A stretch of DNA of 64,000 nucleotides. It comes from Antitrichia curtipendula. Lineage: Eukaryota; Streptophyta; Bryopsida; Hypnales; Leucodontaceae. Positions 26,550-37,406 of the stretch are shown here, in pieces. The notes beneath the pieces are model-generated. The model worked only from the letters and a program-made list of their open reading frames with translations. It was not told the DNA's origin and made no database searches. Within the stretch, counting starts at the first letter, position 1, and every line of letters starts with the position of its first letter. The stretch lies in contig OX579638.1 in the NCBI GenBank assembly GCA_951230915.1, positions 17,316,696-17,380,695 of the forward strand, given 5' to 3'. The translations under genes and the position numbers were made by a program.

Positions 26550-29500
26550 TCAAATTGGAGGAACAGAATCTGACATTTGAACCATGAAACTTCGCTCGAA
26601 CTCTCGGAGCATCTGGTCATCATACGCAGATGGGATATCTTCATACAATATTTTGCCATTTTTCAGAGTCTGCCTGAAGGAATTACGACATAATTTCTGT
26701 CCCTCTGGAAGACTTGGTCGTAATTCAAGATGAAGTTCCTCGGCCAGCAATCGCATCACCTCATCACAACGAGCATGGATTACCTGCATAGTCGGGTTTC
26801 AAATCATATTACATACTTGCGCACAGGATTTCACTAACAAGCTAGAGTAGGTATAAGCACAGTAAAATTTTAACAAGGTTTGCAGCAAAACTAGACTTTC
26901 AAAACTATAATTGATGAAGTAAGTCTCTCTATGGTCACAGTGATCACGTAGAGACCTTTCCATAAATGATGGAGGAGATTCTTAAGGATTTCTAAAAGTC
27001 CCAAAGACGGTCTAATTTTACTGAACCCTGATTCTGTCTGAGCAAACACAAGGTAGTATCGTGCTCCAACAAACGAAGTGACAAATTAGAGAGGGGTTTG
27101 ATCATATACCAAAGAGGCTCGTCCATCAAAAGGAGTCTGTTGCAAGTTGACAATAACAAGTTTGCCGCCGTTCTTGGCTACTTGCGCAGGCATATCACAA
27201 GCAGGTCCTACTTTCAAACTGGAGCCCAGAACAAGGGCAAGATCTGCTTTGTCTGTATGTTTCCAAGCTGCGTCCACTTCCTGTAACGCAAATGACAATA
27301 AGTATTACCAAAAGGAAGAACTAAAAAGTTGCTTCTTCGAAATTTTGCTCAAGTAAATGAAACAACAAAGTCTGAGAAAAAGACTTAAAATTTGAACCAA
27401 CATCATGTGCGTCTCGGGGGGAAATAACAAGCTTAAAATATTCCTTCGAATTTATGACACCTTATGATGCATTTGAGGTAACAAGGGTAACAATCCACCT
27501 TAAACAAGTAGCTTGTAACCTTGTTATCTCAAATATTTTTAGCATAACACATAAGCAGTCATGGAAGCGCCACGACTTCAAGCTCATTCTTCATATTAAG
27601 GCTATTGCAAAGCGGGCATTGAACAAAACGGAAGAAAAAGAAGCGAAGAAGGAATTTGGCACCAATCAAGGGATAGGATGTCTTGTTATCTCGAGTTTGT
27701 TGCTTTGACCTGTGCAATCTGAAGTGGCCCCAAGATCATTCCCACATGCAACAGTTGTTCCCAAAATATGCATAATGTACCTTCGCCGGCAAGCTTTCGC
27801 CAAAAAGAACTACGGAGTTCTCCAGCTCCCCAGAACAGCTGTCTGCTTCACAAAAGAACCCGGTCCTATGGTCAATGTTGCGCACTTGCCTCCTGCTTGA
27901 TCTCTGTGATCTAGCATCACCCTCTTGGTTCAAGTCCGTACGAGCTGTTAAAGGATTTGTGGCAGGAGTCGTCAGTCCTTTCCACACGGCATGAGATCTG
28001 AAATAGCGGGTTTCACAAGTAGGGCAAGTTTCCAAAGAATAATTCCCATGGAGCTCGCTTTGTTTCTCCACTGGAACACCACTCCGCAGATGCAAACTGT
28101 CAATGTTTTGTGTAACAATGTGATGGAAGTGACCACTTTCTATAAGAACTCTCAGAAGATCGTGTGTCAGGGTTGGATTCAGCTGCACAGAGAAATAACA
28201 ATAAGGTTGAAAGCGTCAAAGCAGAACACTCACACAAAGTCAAGTAACCTCTTAAGGACCAAGATTTCATGGTTTCAAAATGGCCAATTTGATTGGTCAT
28301 ATAGTGAAGAATATATTCCAGACACGGTCAAATTTCATATCATCAGAATCAGTGAAGCACATAGCATGCGTTGGTCAATGAATAAATAAAATTGAACAAA
28401 AAAACAGCCTCCATGTGACTCAGTCAAAAGTGAAAAACACAAACATTTGAACCTCTTGGTCCTTCCGGGGTAGATTGAAAAAACCACATGATGTAAACAC
28501 TACCCAGACAACCAGTAACCCTGCAACAAACTTTTAGAGAAGAGAATCAAACCTTAGTGAAATCCGGCTCAGCAACAGCTTTGCCCTTGGCTTGAAGAGT
28601 CCACACACCAGATGGTCCACGAAAATCAGGAATACCTGCTGCTGTAGAAATGCCTGCTCCTGTGTACGCCTGCAAATGAGCATGTCATTCTTCCGATTCA
28701 GATCTTAAACCAGATAAAAGCCTTACCGAAGTTCAATTGGTTGCTGCAATCTCAATACAGAAAATCAGAACATGAATAATGGCTTCTTAGAAACACATCG
28801 TTTATAGCTTTCCATCAAGCTATCATTCAGAAGATTTGACCCAGAAATTTCAAAAAAACAAACTGCTTGTCAGCTCTTCATATGGAATGCATTCATATTT
28901 GCTGCATGCTTTCAATTGCTTGTTGTGATCTGCTTGTTGTAATCTCAATACTTTGAGTTAGGAAACATATTACAGCTCAATAGAAGTGCGTTTCCAGTAG
29001 TTTTCCAACAAGGTATCACTCAAAACATTAGACGAAGAACGCACGAAATCTCGACTTGCGTTCTCCATTGATTCCGTCATCTATTGTTACCAGGGCTTTT
29101 ATACCCAGCGCTCCGATGGAATATAATTAGGTCATCGACATATGATATCAACTAACCCTAATTACTCTGAATTCGTGATGAGTGCAGGTGAGACACAATC
29201 AGAAACGGTGTCGATCTCAAGCTCAATCCCAGGCGATTCGGATTGCTTTCACCAAATCCGCAATTTGACCAAAATAGTAGACAAGGTACCCAAACCCTAA
29301 AATTATTTCACGCTCAGAACCTAATCTCCTTTCATCCTTAAGAAATTTCTCAAATTCCTCAAATGACGAAAGTGTCAAAGAGATACACACCACAGCGTAC
29401 TTGGACGTGATGAGTACAGATGAGACATTGCCAGAACCAGTGTCGATCCCAAGCTCAATCCCACGCGATTTGGAATGCTTTCATCAAATTTCCTAATCCG

Positions 29501-29768
29501 CAATTTGACTCAAATGTAGACAAGGTGCACAAACCCTAAAATCCTTGCACTCCCTAAAACCTAATCTGTTTTCCTCAAGAAATTTCTCAAATGAAGAGAG
29601 TGCCAAAGCGATACATACCACAGCGTACTTGGACTCCCGCACGAACGCGGCGAGTTCCCTCACTTTAGCAAGCAACGCCGGGCCCTTCTCCTCATCCCCC
29701 ATCGCTGGACCACCTCGCCGGCTACTTCGTCTCCTGGCACCATCATTCTCCTGGCAGCTCTGGTTCAT
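26550..29768 (-). CDS. Class IV sirtuin (SIRT7/SIRT6 type), NAD-dependent deacylase
   Basis: Exons: 29768-29619, 28669-28553, 28182-27781, 27280-27110, 26783-26550; all phase-0 joins with GT-AG introns, 357 aa. The NAD-binding loop is [18 protein letters not shown] at about residue 51, followed by [21 protein letters not shown] and the catalytic His in ELHGN are present. The zinc site is CPTC and a distant FCEADSC, with about 45 residues between the pairs, longer than usual. The Rossmann end is [16 protein letters not shown] and [10 protein letters not shown]. The tail [17 protein letters not shown] resembles SIRT7 more than the plant SIRT6-like SRT1. Such enzymes are generally nuclear histone deacylases. 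The ATG at 29768 is the first that fits; the basic N terminus RRRSSRR could be a localisation signal. Exon 1's end is duplicated in intron 1. Confidence 0.92.
29175..29634. repeat. Tandem duplication across sirtuin exon 1 end
   Basis: Two head-to-tail copies, about 29175-29406 and 29407-29634, start GTGATGAGT or adjoin it and end in CAGCGTACTTGGAC. The copy nearer the gene start contains the last bases of exon 1 and its splice donor; the other is intronic and repeats both (AAGTACGCTGTG followed by a GT). Use of the second donor would extend the exon into an early stop. Confidence 0.8.
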
Positions 29769-30793
29769 CACAACCTCCTCCGGAAAACTTCCTGGGGCTC
29801 TATCACTCAACGCAGTCGTCTTAATTCAATGCCAGGCCAACGAAAAACAGAGTTCAAAACTAAAAAATGATACAAGCTCAGCAGTGCCGATAGTGATCGC
29901 ATTGCTTTGATGGAGAAGTGCGAGAATTGTTGGGGAGTTCGAAAAGCGACTCGTTTTCTTGGGGCTTCCTGCTGAAAACCAATCTAGGGGACTCCGCCCT
30001 GGCTGGAATCTTTGTGCAAGGCTTTGTCTGGAAACACTGAGCTGAAGGCTGGCGCAGGACTGAGCCAAGTCAAAGGCGGAGGCTCCAAGGTGAAATTAAA
30101 CTTACTTCTTCCACGGTTTGAAATTTTGAATGTTTGAATCCCGCATTATTGTTCAATGCTTCACCGACTTCCTGCTTTTCAAACTTTCGGGCTCCGTTTT
30201 TGAGACTTTCGGATTTTTGGGTCAAACAAGTTCGGTGACATTTCTGTGTGCAAGAAGGTTGACTGGTAACTGCACCTGAAATAGTCAAAATGAGCATTTG
30301 ACTTTTAGGCAAATATGACATGAAACAAGAAAAACAAAATAAAATAAAATAAAATTTGATAGCAACTGTCAACAGGTGTCACTGCGTTGGCTTAAATTTG
30401 GAGGAACTTGCCTATATTGCCCCAAACCTGTCAAACACAACGATATATCGCTTTAAAAAATCCGAATGGAAACAAGACATTGTAACTCGTAAGCACTGTA
30501 AGAATTGAGTTATAGAGTACATACAATGCTTTCTTGATTTTCATATTGAATTTTAAAGGTGGAAAATGCAATCTATAAATGTTGTAGAGTTATACGCACT
30601 TGTAGTACTTAGCAATAACTCATGTACTTATTACAAGATTAAAAGGTCAATCTTAATAACTACGTAGACTGAAAATGACGAGTAACTTGTTGTATTCAAA
30701 CATAGAACAGTAACAAAGATTGAATTAGCACATGAGTTTTATGATACCACAGTGACACTTCGAGATACAAAGTGCTTGACTTTCTTCCTTTCT
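29769..30793. other. Upstream region of the sirtuin gene; no other gene
   Basis: The first 300 bases are GC-richer and hold the sirtuin 5' leader and probable promoter. Beyond about 30400 the DNA is AT-rich. No plus-strand gene starts here that I can support. Confidence 0.5.
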
Positions 30794-32533
30794 TTAACCT
30801 CTAAAGGACTAGCATGCATTTTTTGGCAACATAAAAAATTTGGGCAGATACGTGTGATTGGAGGATTTGCATATTTTAGGCTGAAATTTTAATAGAAGGT
30901 GGAAACAAGGAATATCTTTCATATGCATCAAATTTCATGACATTTGAAGATAGGGTAGTTGCAAGAAACACTTCATGGTTTTTGGCCAAAAATGCGTTTT
31001 CGGGGCATAGGACTGGCAGTACTATTGATACTACAAGTATTGCGCCAATACTTTGCAGCGGCAATCTCCATCATCGGTTTTGAATTTCAGTCAGGTTGCA
31101 ATTTTGACAAGTGGTGGATATAACAATAAGTGCATTAAAGCGGGGTGGTGTACAAGAATGAGGTCTCGCTGCGGAGCACTTAGAAGTACTTAGTAGTATT
31201 GTGGACTATTGCAGAGTACTACCAAAGGCATTGTCGTCAGAAAATAGCAGAAAAAGGGTCTGTGTCTCTTTTCATTTTTTTAAAATGGAAAAAAAATTCA
31301 AAAAATTCCAAAAAGAAGCCATTTTTATTGACAACAAAAGCCTCTCATTGCACCAAAAATTTCCTTAGGAAATTTTTTTCCCTCTATAAGACTTCTACGC
31401 AAAGGATGGTCACATTGAGCCCTCGTGAGCAACTCTAGTATTCTTTTTTTCACAAAATCTCCTCGTTAGTCCTTGTAAGGACCCTAAACCTCCCTCACAT
31501 CCAATTTCTGGCTTCTAATTCGCATTTTTGGGGTCGAAAATAGGACTAAAAACCTCCAAAATGCCCAAGGTAGACACCTAATCGGGGGCAACTTAAAAAT
31601 AGTAAAATAATTTTTTCTAAATTCAAAAAATAACAAAATGTTTGAAACTTTTTAACCTACCTTCATTTCAAATTTCACGCTAACTGGACAAAGTATGCAA
31701 AAGTTATGAGCCAAAAAGTATCCATCCAAGGACAAGGGGACAAAGAATAGGACAAGTGTTTCTTGCAACTACTGGATATGAGTAAAAAGTTATGGCCTAA
31801 TATTTATTTTTATTTTTATAAATGGGTAGTCTAGACAGATTACAAAAATTCGTTTTTTTTATAAATAAAAAATTGAAATTGATTTTTTAGAGTTATATAT
31901 ACGCGGAATGCTTTGAATCAAAATTTATGAGAAGTTTTTGTTTGCGGGCAGTTATGGATTCTCTACTCTAAAATAAACTTTGAAATCCTTTATTTTACTA
32001 AATTTTCAATAATTTTGAAATAAAATAAAATCATAGAATGTAGAATGTTTGTTACAACATTGCAACCATTCGAATTGACATTTCATAATTCCATAACTAA
32101 ATTCTTAACAGTTTTGTATTTGAAATCATTTTCTATTTTTTTCTACTTACTATTTTTTTCCTGTATGTTGTACAATTTCAAATGATCTGAATTTTTTCAA
32201 GCATATAGCCAGCTTGCCTTGAAGAGTGAATCCAAAAAAGCACCACCATTTTGAACATTTTTTCATACAAATGAAATCTTCTAAAGTGCAGCTGCCAGAT
32301 TTTTGCAAGACCTCCAAAAGGAATTTTGTCACTTCAAATGCCAATATCTTACAATCTCCATAATGAAAATTTCTGAAATTTTTTCCACATCTTTTCAAAC
32401 GAGCGTACTACAAGATCCTATAGTTATATGTGTCAAAAAATGTTTTTTTCTTTTAAATTTTGGTGCTTGTACTAGAAATGGCAGTTTGGGAGGTTTTTTG
32501 GTGAAAACATAGTTACGGGCCTTTAGGAGTTAA
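30794..32533. mobile_element. TTAA-bounded MITE E4 with nested family B copy
   Basis: The left end TTAACCTCTAAAGGACTAGC and the right end, reverse-complemented (TTAACTCCTAAAGGCCCG), are inverted repeats bounded by TTAA. Inside, 30957-31770 is a complete family B element, so E4 was present first. Without the insert E4 would be about 0.93 kb, like E1, E2 and E6. No transposase frame is seen. Confidence 0.7.
30957..31770. mobile_element. MITE family B, copy 2, nested in E4
   Basis: Begins AGTTGCAAGAAACACTT and ends with the reverse complement. The interior closely follows copy 1 (8892-9717), for instance the shared phrases CTACAAGTATTGC and GGACAAGTGTTTCTTGC. The high similarity to copy 1 suggests both moved fairly recently. 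Confidence 0.85.
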
Positions 32534-32894
32534 TGAATGTGAGCAATCTCTTAGTGTAACAACCACCACACGGCTAAGGATGGATTGAAGTTTAAGAACA
32601 AACCTCAAAGCTTCATCAATATGCCTCATCCATGATGATATTCATTTGTAGAAAGTGAATGGATGTCATCCTTCTATGCTCCCACTACAACCATATTGTC
32701 ATGTGACATGGCATCAAGTGTGACACAATATGTCAAATAGATGTAGTTTAATCTTGTTTGGAAACCTTAGGCTATTTTGAGACTTCACCTTAGATAGCAC
32801 TTCAAATAGAAATAAAATTTTACTTTATGTAGAATTTTACTTTAATCAAGAAGTTAACTTTTACTTTACTCTATTTTTATCAACTAGGGTGGGG

Positions 32895-32903
32895 TATTTA
32901 AAG
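32895..32903 (+). promoter_or_regulatory. TATA-like box upstream of TBP gene
   Basis: TATTTAAAG lies 218 bases before the ATG of the intronless TBP gene, at a plausible distance for a TATA box with a 5' leader of about 180 bases. Assigned by position and sequence only. Confidence 0.4.
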
Positions 32904-33112
32904 CTCAAGGCTCCCTTGACTTGACATTCTTTGCCTATTCAAATCTTGTAAATATATTGTTTTGAGAGAGAAACAGTTGGTTGTTGAAGTTTGTTTAGCT
33001 ATGGTATTTGCCATTTAATAAACTCCATTTTCTCTTGCATTTACACTTGTGGATTTCCCTTCATCCGCTTCTCCAGCCCTTTGTCTGTGTCGCGACGGCC
33101 GTCGGGCTCCCT

Positions 33113-33778
33113 ATGGCACGTGCGCCAGCCATCGCCGCAGCCCCGGGGGTTTCCTCTCTCCGCCTTCCCGGACAGGTGGCCGAGCCTGTGTTGCAGGGCA
33201 ACCAGCCTGTGGACCTTGCTAAGCATCCCTCCGGCATCATCCCCACATTGCAGAACATCGTCTGTACTGCGAATCTGGAATGTCGCTTGGACTTGAAGTC
33301 GATTGCCATGCAAGCCCGAAACGCGGAGTACAACCCTCGGCGATTTGCGGCTGTTATCATGCGCATCAAGGAGCCCAAGACGACTGCCCTCATCTTTGCA
33401 TCTGGCAAAATAGTGTGCACCGGTGCCAAGACTGAGGAACACTCCAAGCTGGCTGCCCGAAAGTTTGCTCGCATCATTCAGAAGCTTGGTTTTCCGGTCC
33501 AATTCAAGGACTTCAAAATCCAGAACATCGTCGGATCTTGTGATGTCAAGTTTCCCATCAGACTGGAGGGGTTAGCCTTTGCCCACGGCCACTTCTCAAG
33601 CTATGAACCCGAGCTGTTTCCGGGGTTGATCTACAGAATGAGGCAACCGAAGATTGTGCTACTGATCTTCGTCTCCGGGAAGATTGTTGTCACCGGCGCG
33701 AAGGTGCGAGATGAGATTTACGAGGCTTTCGAGAATATTTTTCCGGTGTTGGGAGAGTTCGGAAAGATTCTGAAGTGA
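33113..33778 (+). CDS. TATA-binding protein, intronless
   Basis: General transcription factor TBP, the DNA-binding subunit of TFIID that also serves Pol I and Pol III complexes. A single open frame of 221 aa begins at ATG 33113; no upstream in-frame ATG exists. Residues about 1-40 are a variable Ala/Pro-rich N terminus with [10 protein letters not shown] marking the start of the conserved core. The two direct repeats follow, with [10 protein letters not shown] and [14 protein letters not shown] in the first and [10 protein letters not shown] and [14 protein letters not shown] in the second, so the four DNA-intercalating Phe residues are kept. [20 protein letters not shown] links the repeats. 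Plant TBP genes known to me have several introns, so a single-exon gene suggests a retrocopy with an intact frame. No clear poly(A) remnant is seen after the stop. Differences from canonical TBP include a His-rich AFAHGHF segment. Confidence 0.95.
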   Translation: MARAPAIAAAPGVSSLRLPGQVAEPVLQGNQPVDLAKHPSGIIPTLQNIVCTANLECRLDLKSIAMQARNAEYNPRRFAAVIMRIKEPKTTALIFASGKIVCTGAKTEEHSKLAARKFARIIQKLGFPVQFKDFKIQNIVGSCDVKFPIRLEGLAFAHGHFSSYEPELFPGLIYRMRQPKIVLLIFVSGKIVVTGAKVRDEIYEAFENIFPVLGEFGKILK

Positions 33779-34172
33779 TCTATGACGAAGATCGATGGAA
33801 CTGGTGGTTGGGTCGACCGCTGGGGATTTGTGTCATGCAAAACAATCGCTAAAGATTGTCGGTGTTTTTAGCCGGCTCGATCAAAACTGCTTCAATGTAC
33901 TCAAAAGTAAAAGATGAAGATACTACAGAATCTTTCCGAACTGCTTCAAAGTACTCAAAAAATCTTGGATTTGTTAAACTGCAGATTTGTTAAACTCGAA
34001 ACAGACTGCTTCAAAGCAAGGCTTAAATCTTCATCTTTATTTATTCAACAAATCCAACCATAGGATCCTTTAATTAACTTGATAGAGTATACCCTTCTGA
34101 AATCTCATAATGATAAACCTTACCAATAGCGAGATCTTGTTGCTTGGATTTCAAAAAGAAATATTTTCCACA

Positions 34173-34320
34173 GGAAGACCGGCAAGGTGTCACTCCTCGG
34201 GGTATTATATTTTAGCATGCATCTTTATCCCCACAACCTTCTTAAAAGAGAAAGTTTAAGGGGGTGAAGATGCATGTTGAAATATAATACCCCGAAGGAG
34301 TGACACCTTGTCGTTCTCCC
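34173..34320. repeat. Long hairpin 3' of TBP gene
   Basis: Arms 34173-34231 and 34261-34320 pair over almost 60 bases with few mismatches; AAGGTGTCACTCC and GGGGTATTATATTT are found in one arm and their complements in the other. The loop is about 30 bases. It starts roughly 400 bases after the TBP stop. It could be a foldback MITE or a small-RNA precursor; no target duplication was identified. Confidence 0.65.
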
Positions 34321-34936
34321 TATGTTCAACTCTTCCCAAATGGTTGGATTTCATCTTTAAAACTTTTAACACAAACATGTGTAAATCGTACAGCTTGTTA
34401 CTCTTTGTAATATATGTTGAAGACATAAATTGGGGATATATGTAAAAGAATTTCAACCAAAAATATTTCATATTCATGCTTGAAAAAAATAGTAAGAAGA
34501 AAGAGGTAGAGTATGATTTAAGATACTAAATTTGGTTAAGAATTTAGTTATGGAATTGAAAAATGCCAATTCCAATGGTTGTAATATTGTAATAAACATC
34601 CAATGCTTTTATTTTTTTTCAAAAATATTGAAAATTGAGTTGAATAAAGGACTTCAAAGTTTATTTCAAAGTAAAGATTCTATATGTGTTGGCAAACTAA
34701 AACTCCTCATAATTTTTATTTTGTTAATCAAAATGGAATGATTCTAAGCTTTCCATGTACATACAAATCTAAGAAATCAAGTTACACACAAATCTAAGAA
34801 ATCAAATCAAGAAATCTAAGAAATTATTTCTTAAAAAAATGATTTTTTGAGCTGCCCGAGTTGCCTTCAGAGTAATGAAAATTATATATCATGCAATTTT
34901 GCTTTTTAGCCATGTAGTCAAAAGTTATGGAATTAT

Positions 34937-35348
34937 TTAATCCATTAAGGACCGTGGTTGATTTGGGGGGTGGGCAATCCTTTGTATGGCCAATTGGAAG
35001 CAATTTTAAAACTTTTGAATGCAAGTGCCTATTGGAGATCTAATCATACGGATGGAAGTGTTGCGCATGATTTAGGATTTAGCATTGAAATTTTTGGTGA
35101 AGGTGCGTTGTAAAGTAGGAATTTTTAGCAAATCTTGGTGTAATTTCAGCCCCTATTGTCTTGGTTTTTTCAACCCTCTGGCCACATGCTACTTCAGATT
35201 GGCCTAGTTATTGTCCTAAACTCTTCACTTCCCAATTTTCCAGACCCGTCTCCTTTGCCACGCCATCAAATTCATTGACATGCTCTCTCCACAAACCCAA
35301 AAGGATCCAAATCGACCACAGAATGGTTGATCGGTCCTTAATGGTTAA
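34937..35348. mobile_element. TTAA-bounded MITE E5
   Basis: The left end TTAATCCATTAAGGACCG matches the right end in reverse complement, TTAACCATTAAGGACCG, apart from one extra base. TTAA marks both boundaries. At 412 bp it is the shortest of the TTAA set. A further TTAA end, GGTCATTTAAGGGTTAA, occurs at about 35488-35504 without an obvious partner. Confidence 0.55.
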
Positions 35349-36550
35349 AGCACTTGTGCCTTAAAGCTACTTTGTGGGCACATTCTGTGAAAATTTCAAA
35401 GAAAAAAATTAGAAAATTCATTTATAGTGAGCTATAAATGAATTTTTGTTCCCCAAAATCACTATGTTGCCAAAAAAAATGCTATTTGGTCATTTAAGGG
35501 TTAAAGTAAACAGTATTTTTCAATACACTATCAAATCTATTTGATTATTTTGTAAACTCTCAAACTAAAAGGGGACCTATCAACAAAAGAAATGGTCTCA
35601 ATGCAAAATATAGAAGTATAGAAGTATTAATCTTATACGATAGGTACACTACTAAGATATATTATAAAATACTCATTCACAGATTTTATAGCTGAACAAA
35701 TCTAACTAGTTGCTGGCTTTACTAATTAAACTATAAACTTTCAAATCTCACATCATTATATCTAACACTACAAAAAGGAAACAACTAAAAGAGTAAAAGC
35801 ATAAAAGAAAAAAGAATGTGTGAGGAGACAAAAAGGTTAGGAAAAAACAAAGGAAAAGATTATTTTTTCATCCCTATTCCTATCACTAGAAGAAAATGAG
35901 TGGTTTTGTAACTACACTATGCAACTAGTTTTTCAGTTGCATAGGATACTTGTGACTAGTTTGAGACTGGTGATAATTTGGAGACATGTAGTCGCTATAG
36001 ACACCCTAAAATCTAGGATAAAGGTGCAGCAATTGCAAAAGTTACACCTTGTATGTGACTCATTTGCGCCTTGTTTGTGACTTGTAGATTTGTACATTTT
36101 AAACTACTAATCTCAATGATTTGTAGATTTCAAATTTTAATATCTACCTTCTTTCTAGATTTTTTTTAGATTTTAAAATTTCAGAACTGCTTTCTTCTTA
36201 GATTTCAAAAATTCAAATATTAGTATTTTAATAGATTTCATTCATTTAGGATACCTTACAATTTCTTAGATTTTGAATATTTTTTAATTTCTATAGGTTG
36301 TAGAAATCTACAAATTGTAGAAATTATAGAAGTCTTAGAATTCTATCAACAAAATTCATTGCATAAGACTGCGACAACTTACAAGTTTTATATGTCCAAT
36401 CTAATGATATTCTTTACAATTTATATGGAACAATTGATATAAGACAAATGGAAATGAACTTTGGAAGCAACTAGGAAACAACTAAAACTGACTAAGAAAC
36501 AACTAATGTACAACTTAAGAGCAACTAGGAAACAACCAGCTTGACTACTA

Positions 36551-36988
36551 GAAACATTATAAAAAATTTCAGCCCTAGAAAAGGCTGCTAACAGCTCATT
36601 TTCGGCACCCCTGTGGTGCAATTACAGAAAAAATAAAAAATTATTTTTTCATTTTTTAAATATTTTTTATAAAAAAAATTAATAAAAAAAATTAATAAAA
36701 AAAATTAATAAAAAAATAAAAAAATTAAAAAAATATTAAAAAATTAAAAATAAAAATAAAAAAATATTAAAAAAATAAAAAAATATTAAAAAAATATTAA
36801 AAAAATAAAAAAATATTAAAAAAATATTAAAAAAATAAAAAAATATTAAAAAAATAAAAAATCTGACAGAACGCTGACGTGGTCGAAATTCGACCACGTC
36901 AGCGATTTCAGTTCAGAACGGGATTTTCTCTGTACTTGCACCGGGGGGGTGCAGCCTTTTGCAGGGCTGATATTTTTTGTAATGATTC
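36551..36988. mobile_element. Inverted-repeat element nested in CACTA copy 1
   Basis: The left end GAAACATTATAAAAAATTTC, followed by AGCCCT, matches the right end in reverse complement with few changes. The middle is a nearly pure A/T tract (about 36625-36862) of AAAAATATT and AAAATTAAT words. This is followed by a perfect palindrome at 36872-36904. The matching region of CACTA copy 2 lacks this insert, as far as I can follow it. Confidence 0.6.
36872..36904. repeat. Perfect 16-bp inverted repeat with ACGT core
   Basis: CGCTGACGTGGTCGAA, one spacer base, then its exact reverse complement. Each arm contains TGACGTGG, the type of ACGT-core site bound by plant bZIP factors. It stands out as GC-rich DNA beside an A/T-only tract. 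Confidence 0.9.
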
Positions 36989-37406
36989 AGTTTTTTTGTT
37001 GATTTGGTTGCATTCATTTAGTTCACTTTTCTATCCTAATCAATAAATTACTCTCCATATCAATAGACAGCGAATCAAATCTATGCAACCAAATCAACAA
37101 AAAAATTGAATTTTCTAGTACTGTAGAAAACGACTAAAAAACGACTAGTGTACGATTAGAAAGCGACTAGGAAACAACTATGGTCATTTTTCAATTGCAA
37201 TCTTTTTGTAGTTGTTTCCTAGTTTTTTGCAACTATAAATTGACTAATTTGTGACTAAAACAATGTACCAATGTTGTAAAACAACGACATAAAACAATTA
37301 CGTTAGATTTGGTGCTAGTAGAGAGGATTACAGTCGCAGGATAGTTGTATATGACACTAGTTGCATAGTAGCCGGTTGTGCCGGGCACGTTCTTCTTCTA
37401 GTGTAT

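Larger units (their letters stand above)
35884..37403. mobile_element. Nonautonomous CACTA element, copy 1
   Basis: Starts CACTAGAAGAA and ends with the exact reverse complement TTCTTCTAGTG, with a 3-bp target duplication TAT at 35881-35883 and 37404-37406. These are the defining marks of the CACTA (En/Spm) superfamily. The interior has many repeats of a motif like AGTTGTTTCCTAGT in both orientations, as is usual for transposase-binding subterminal repeats. No transposase is encoded. Another element is nested at 36551-36988. Confidence 0.88.

Noticed and set aside
33041..33502. Minus-strand frames of 138 and 153 codons
   Set aside because: Antisense shadows of the TBP coding frame.
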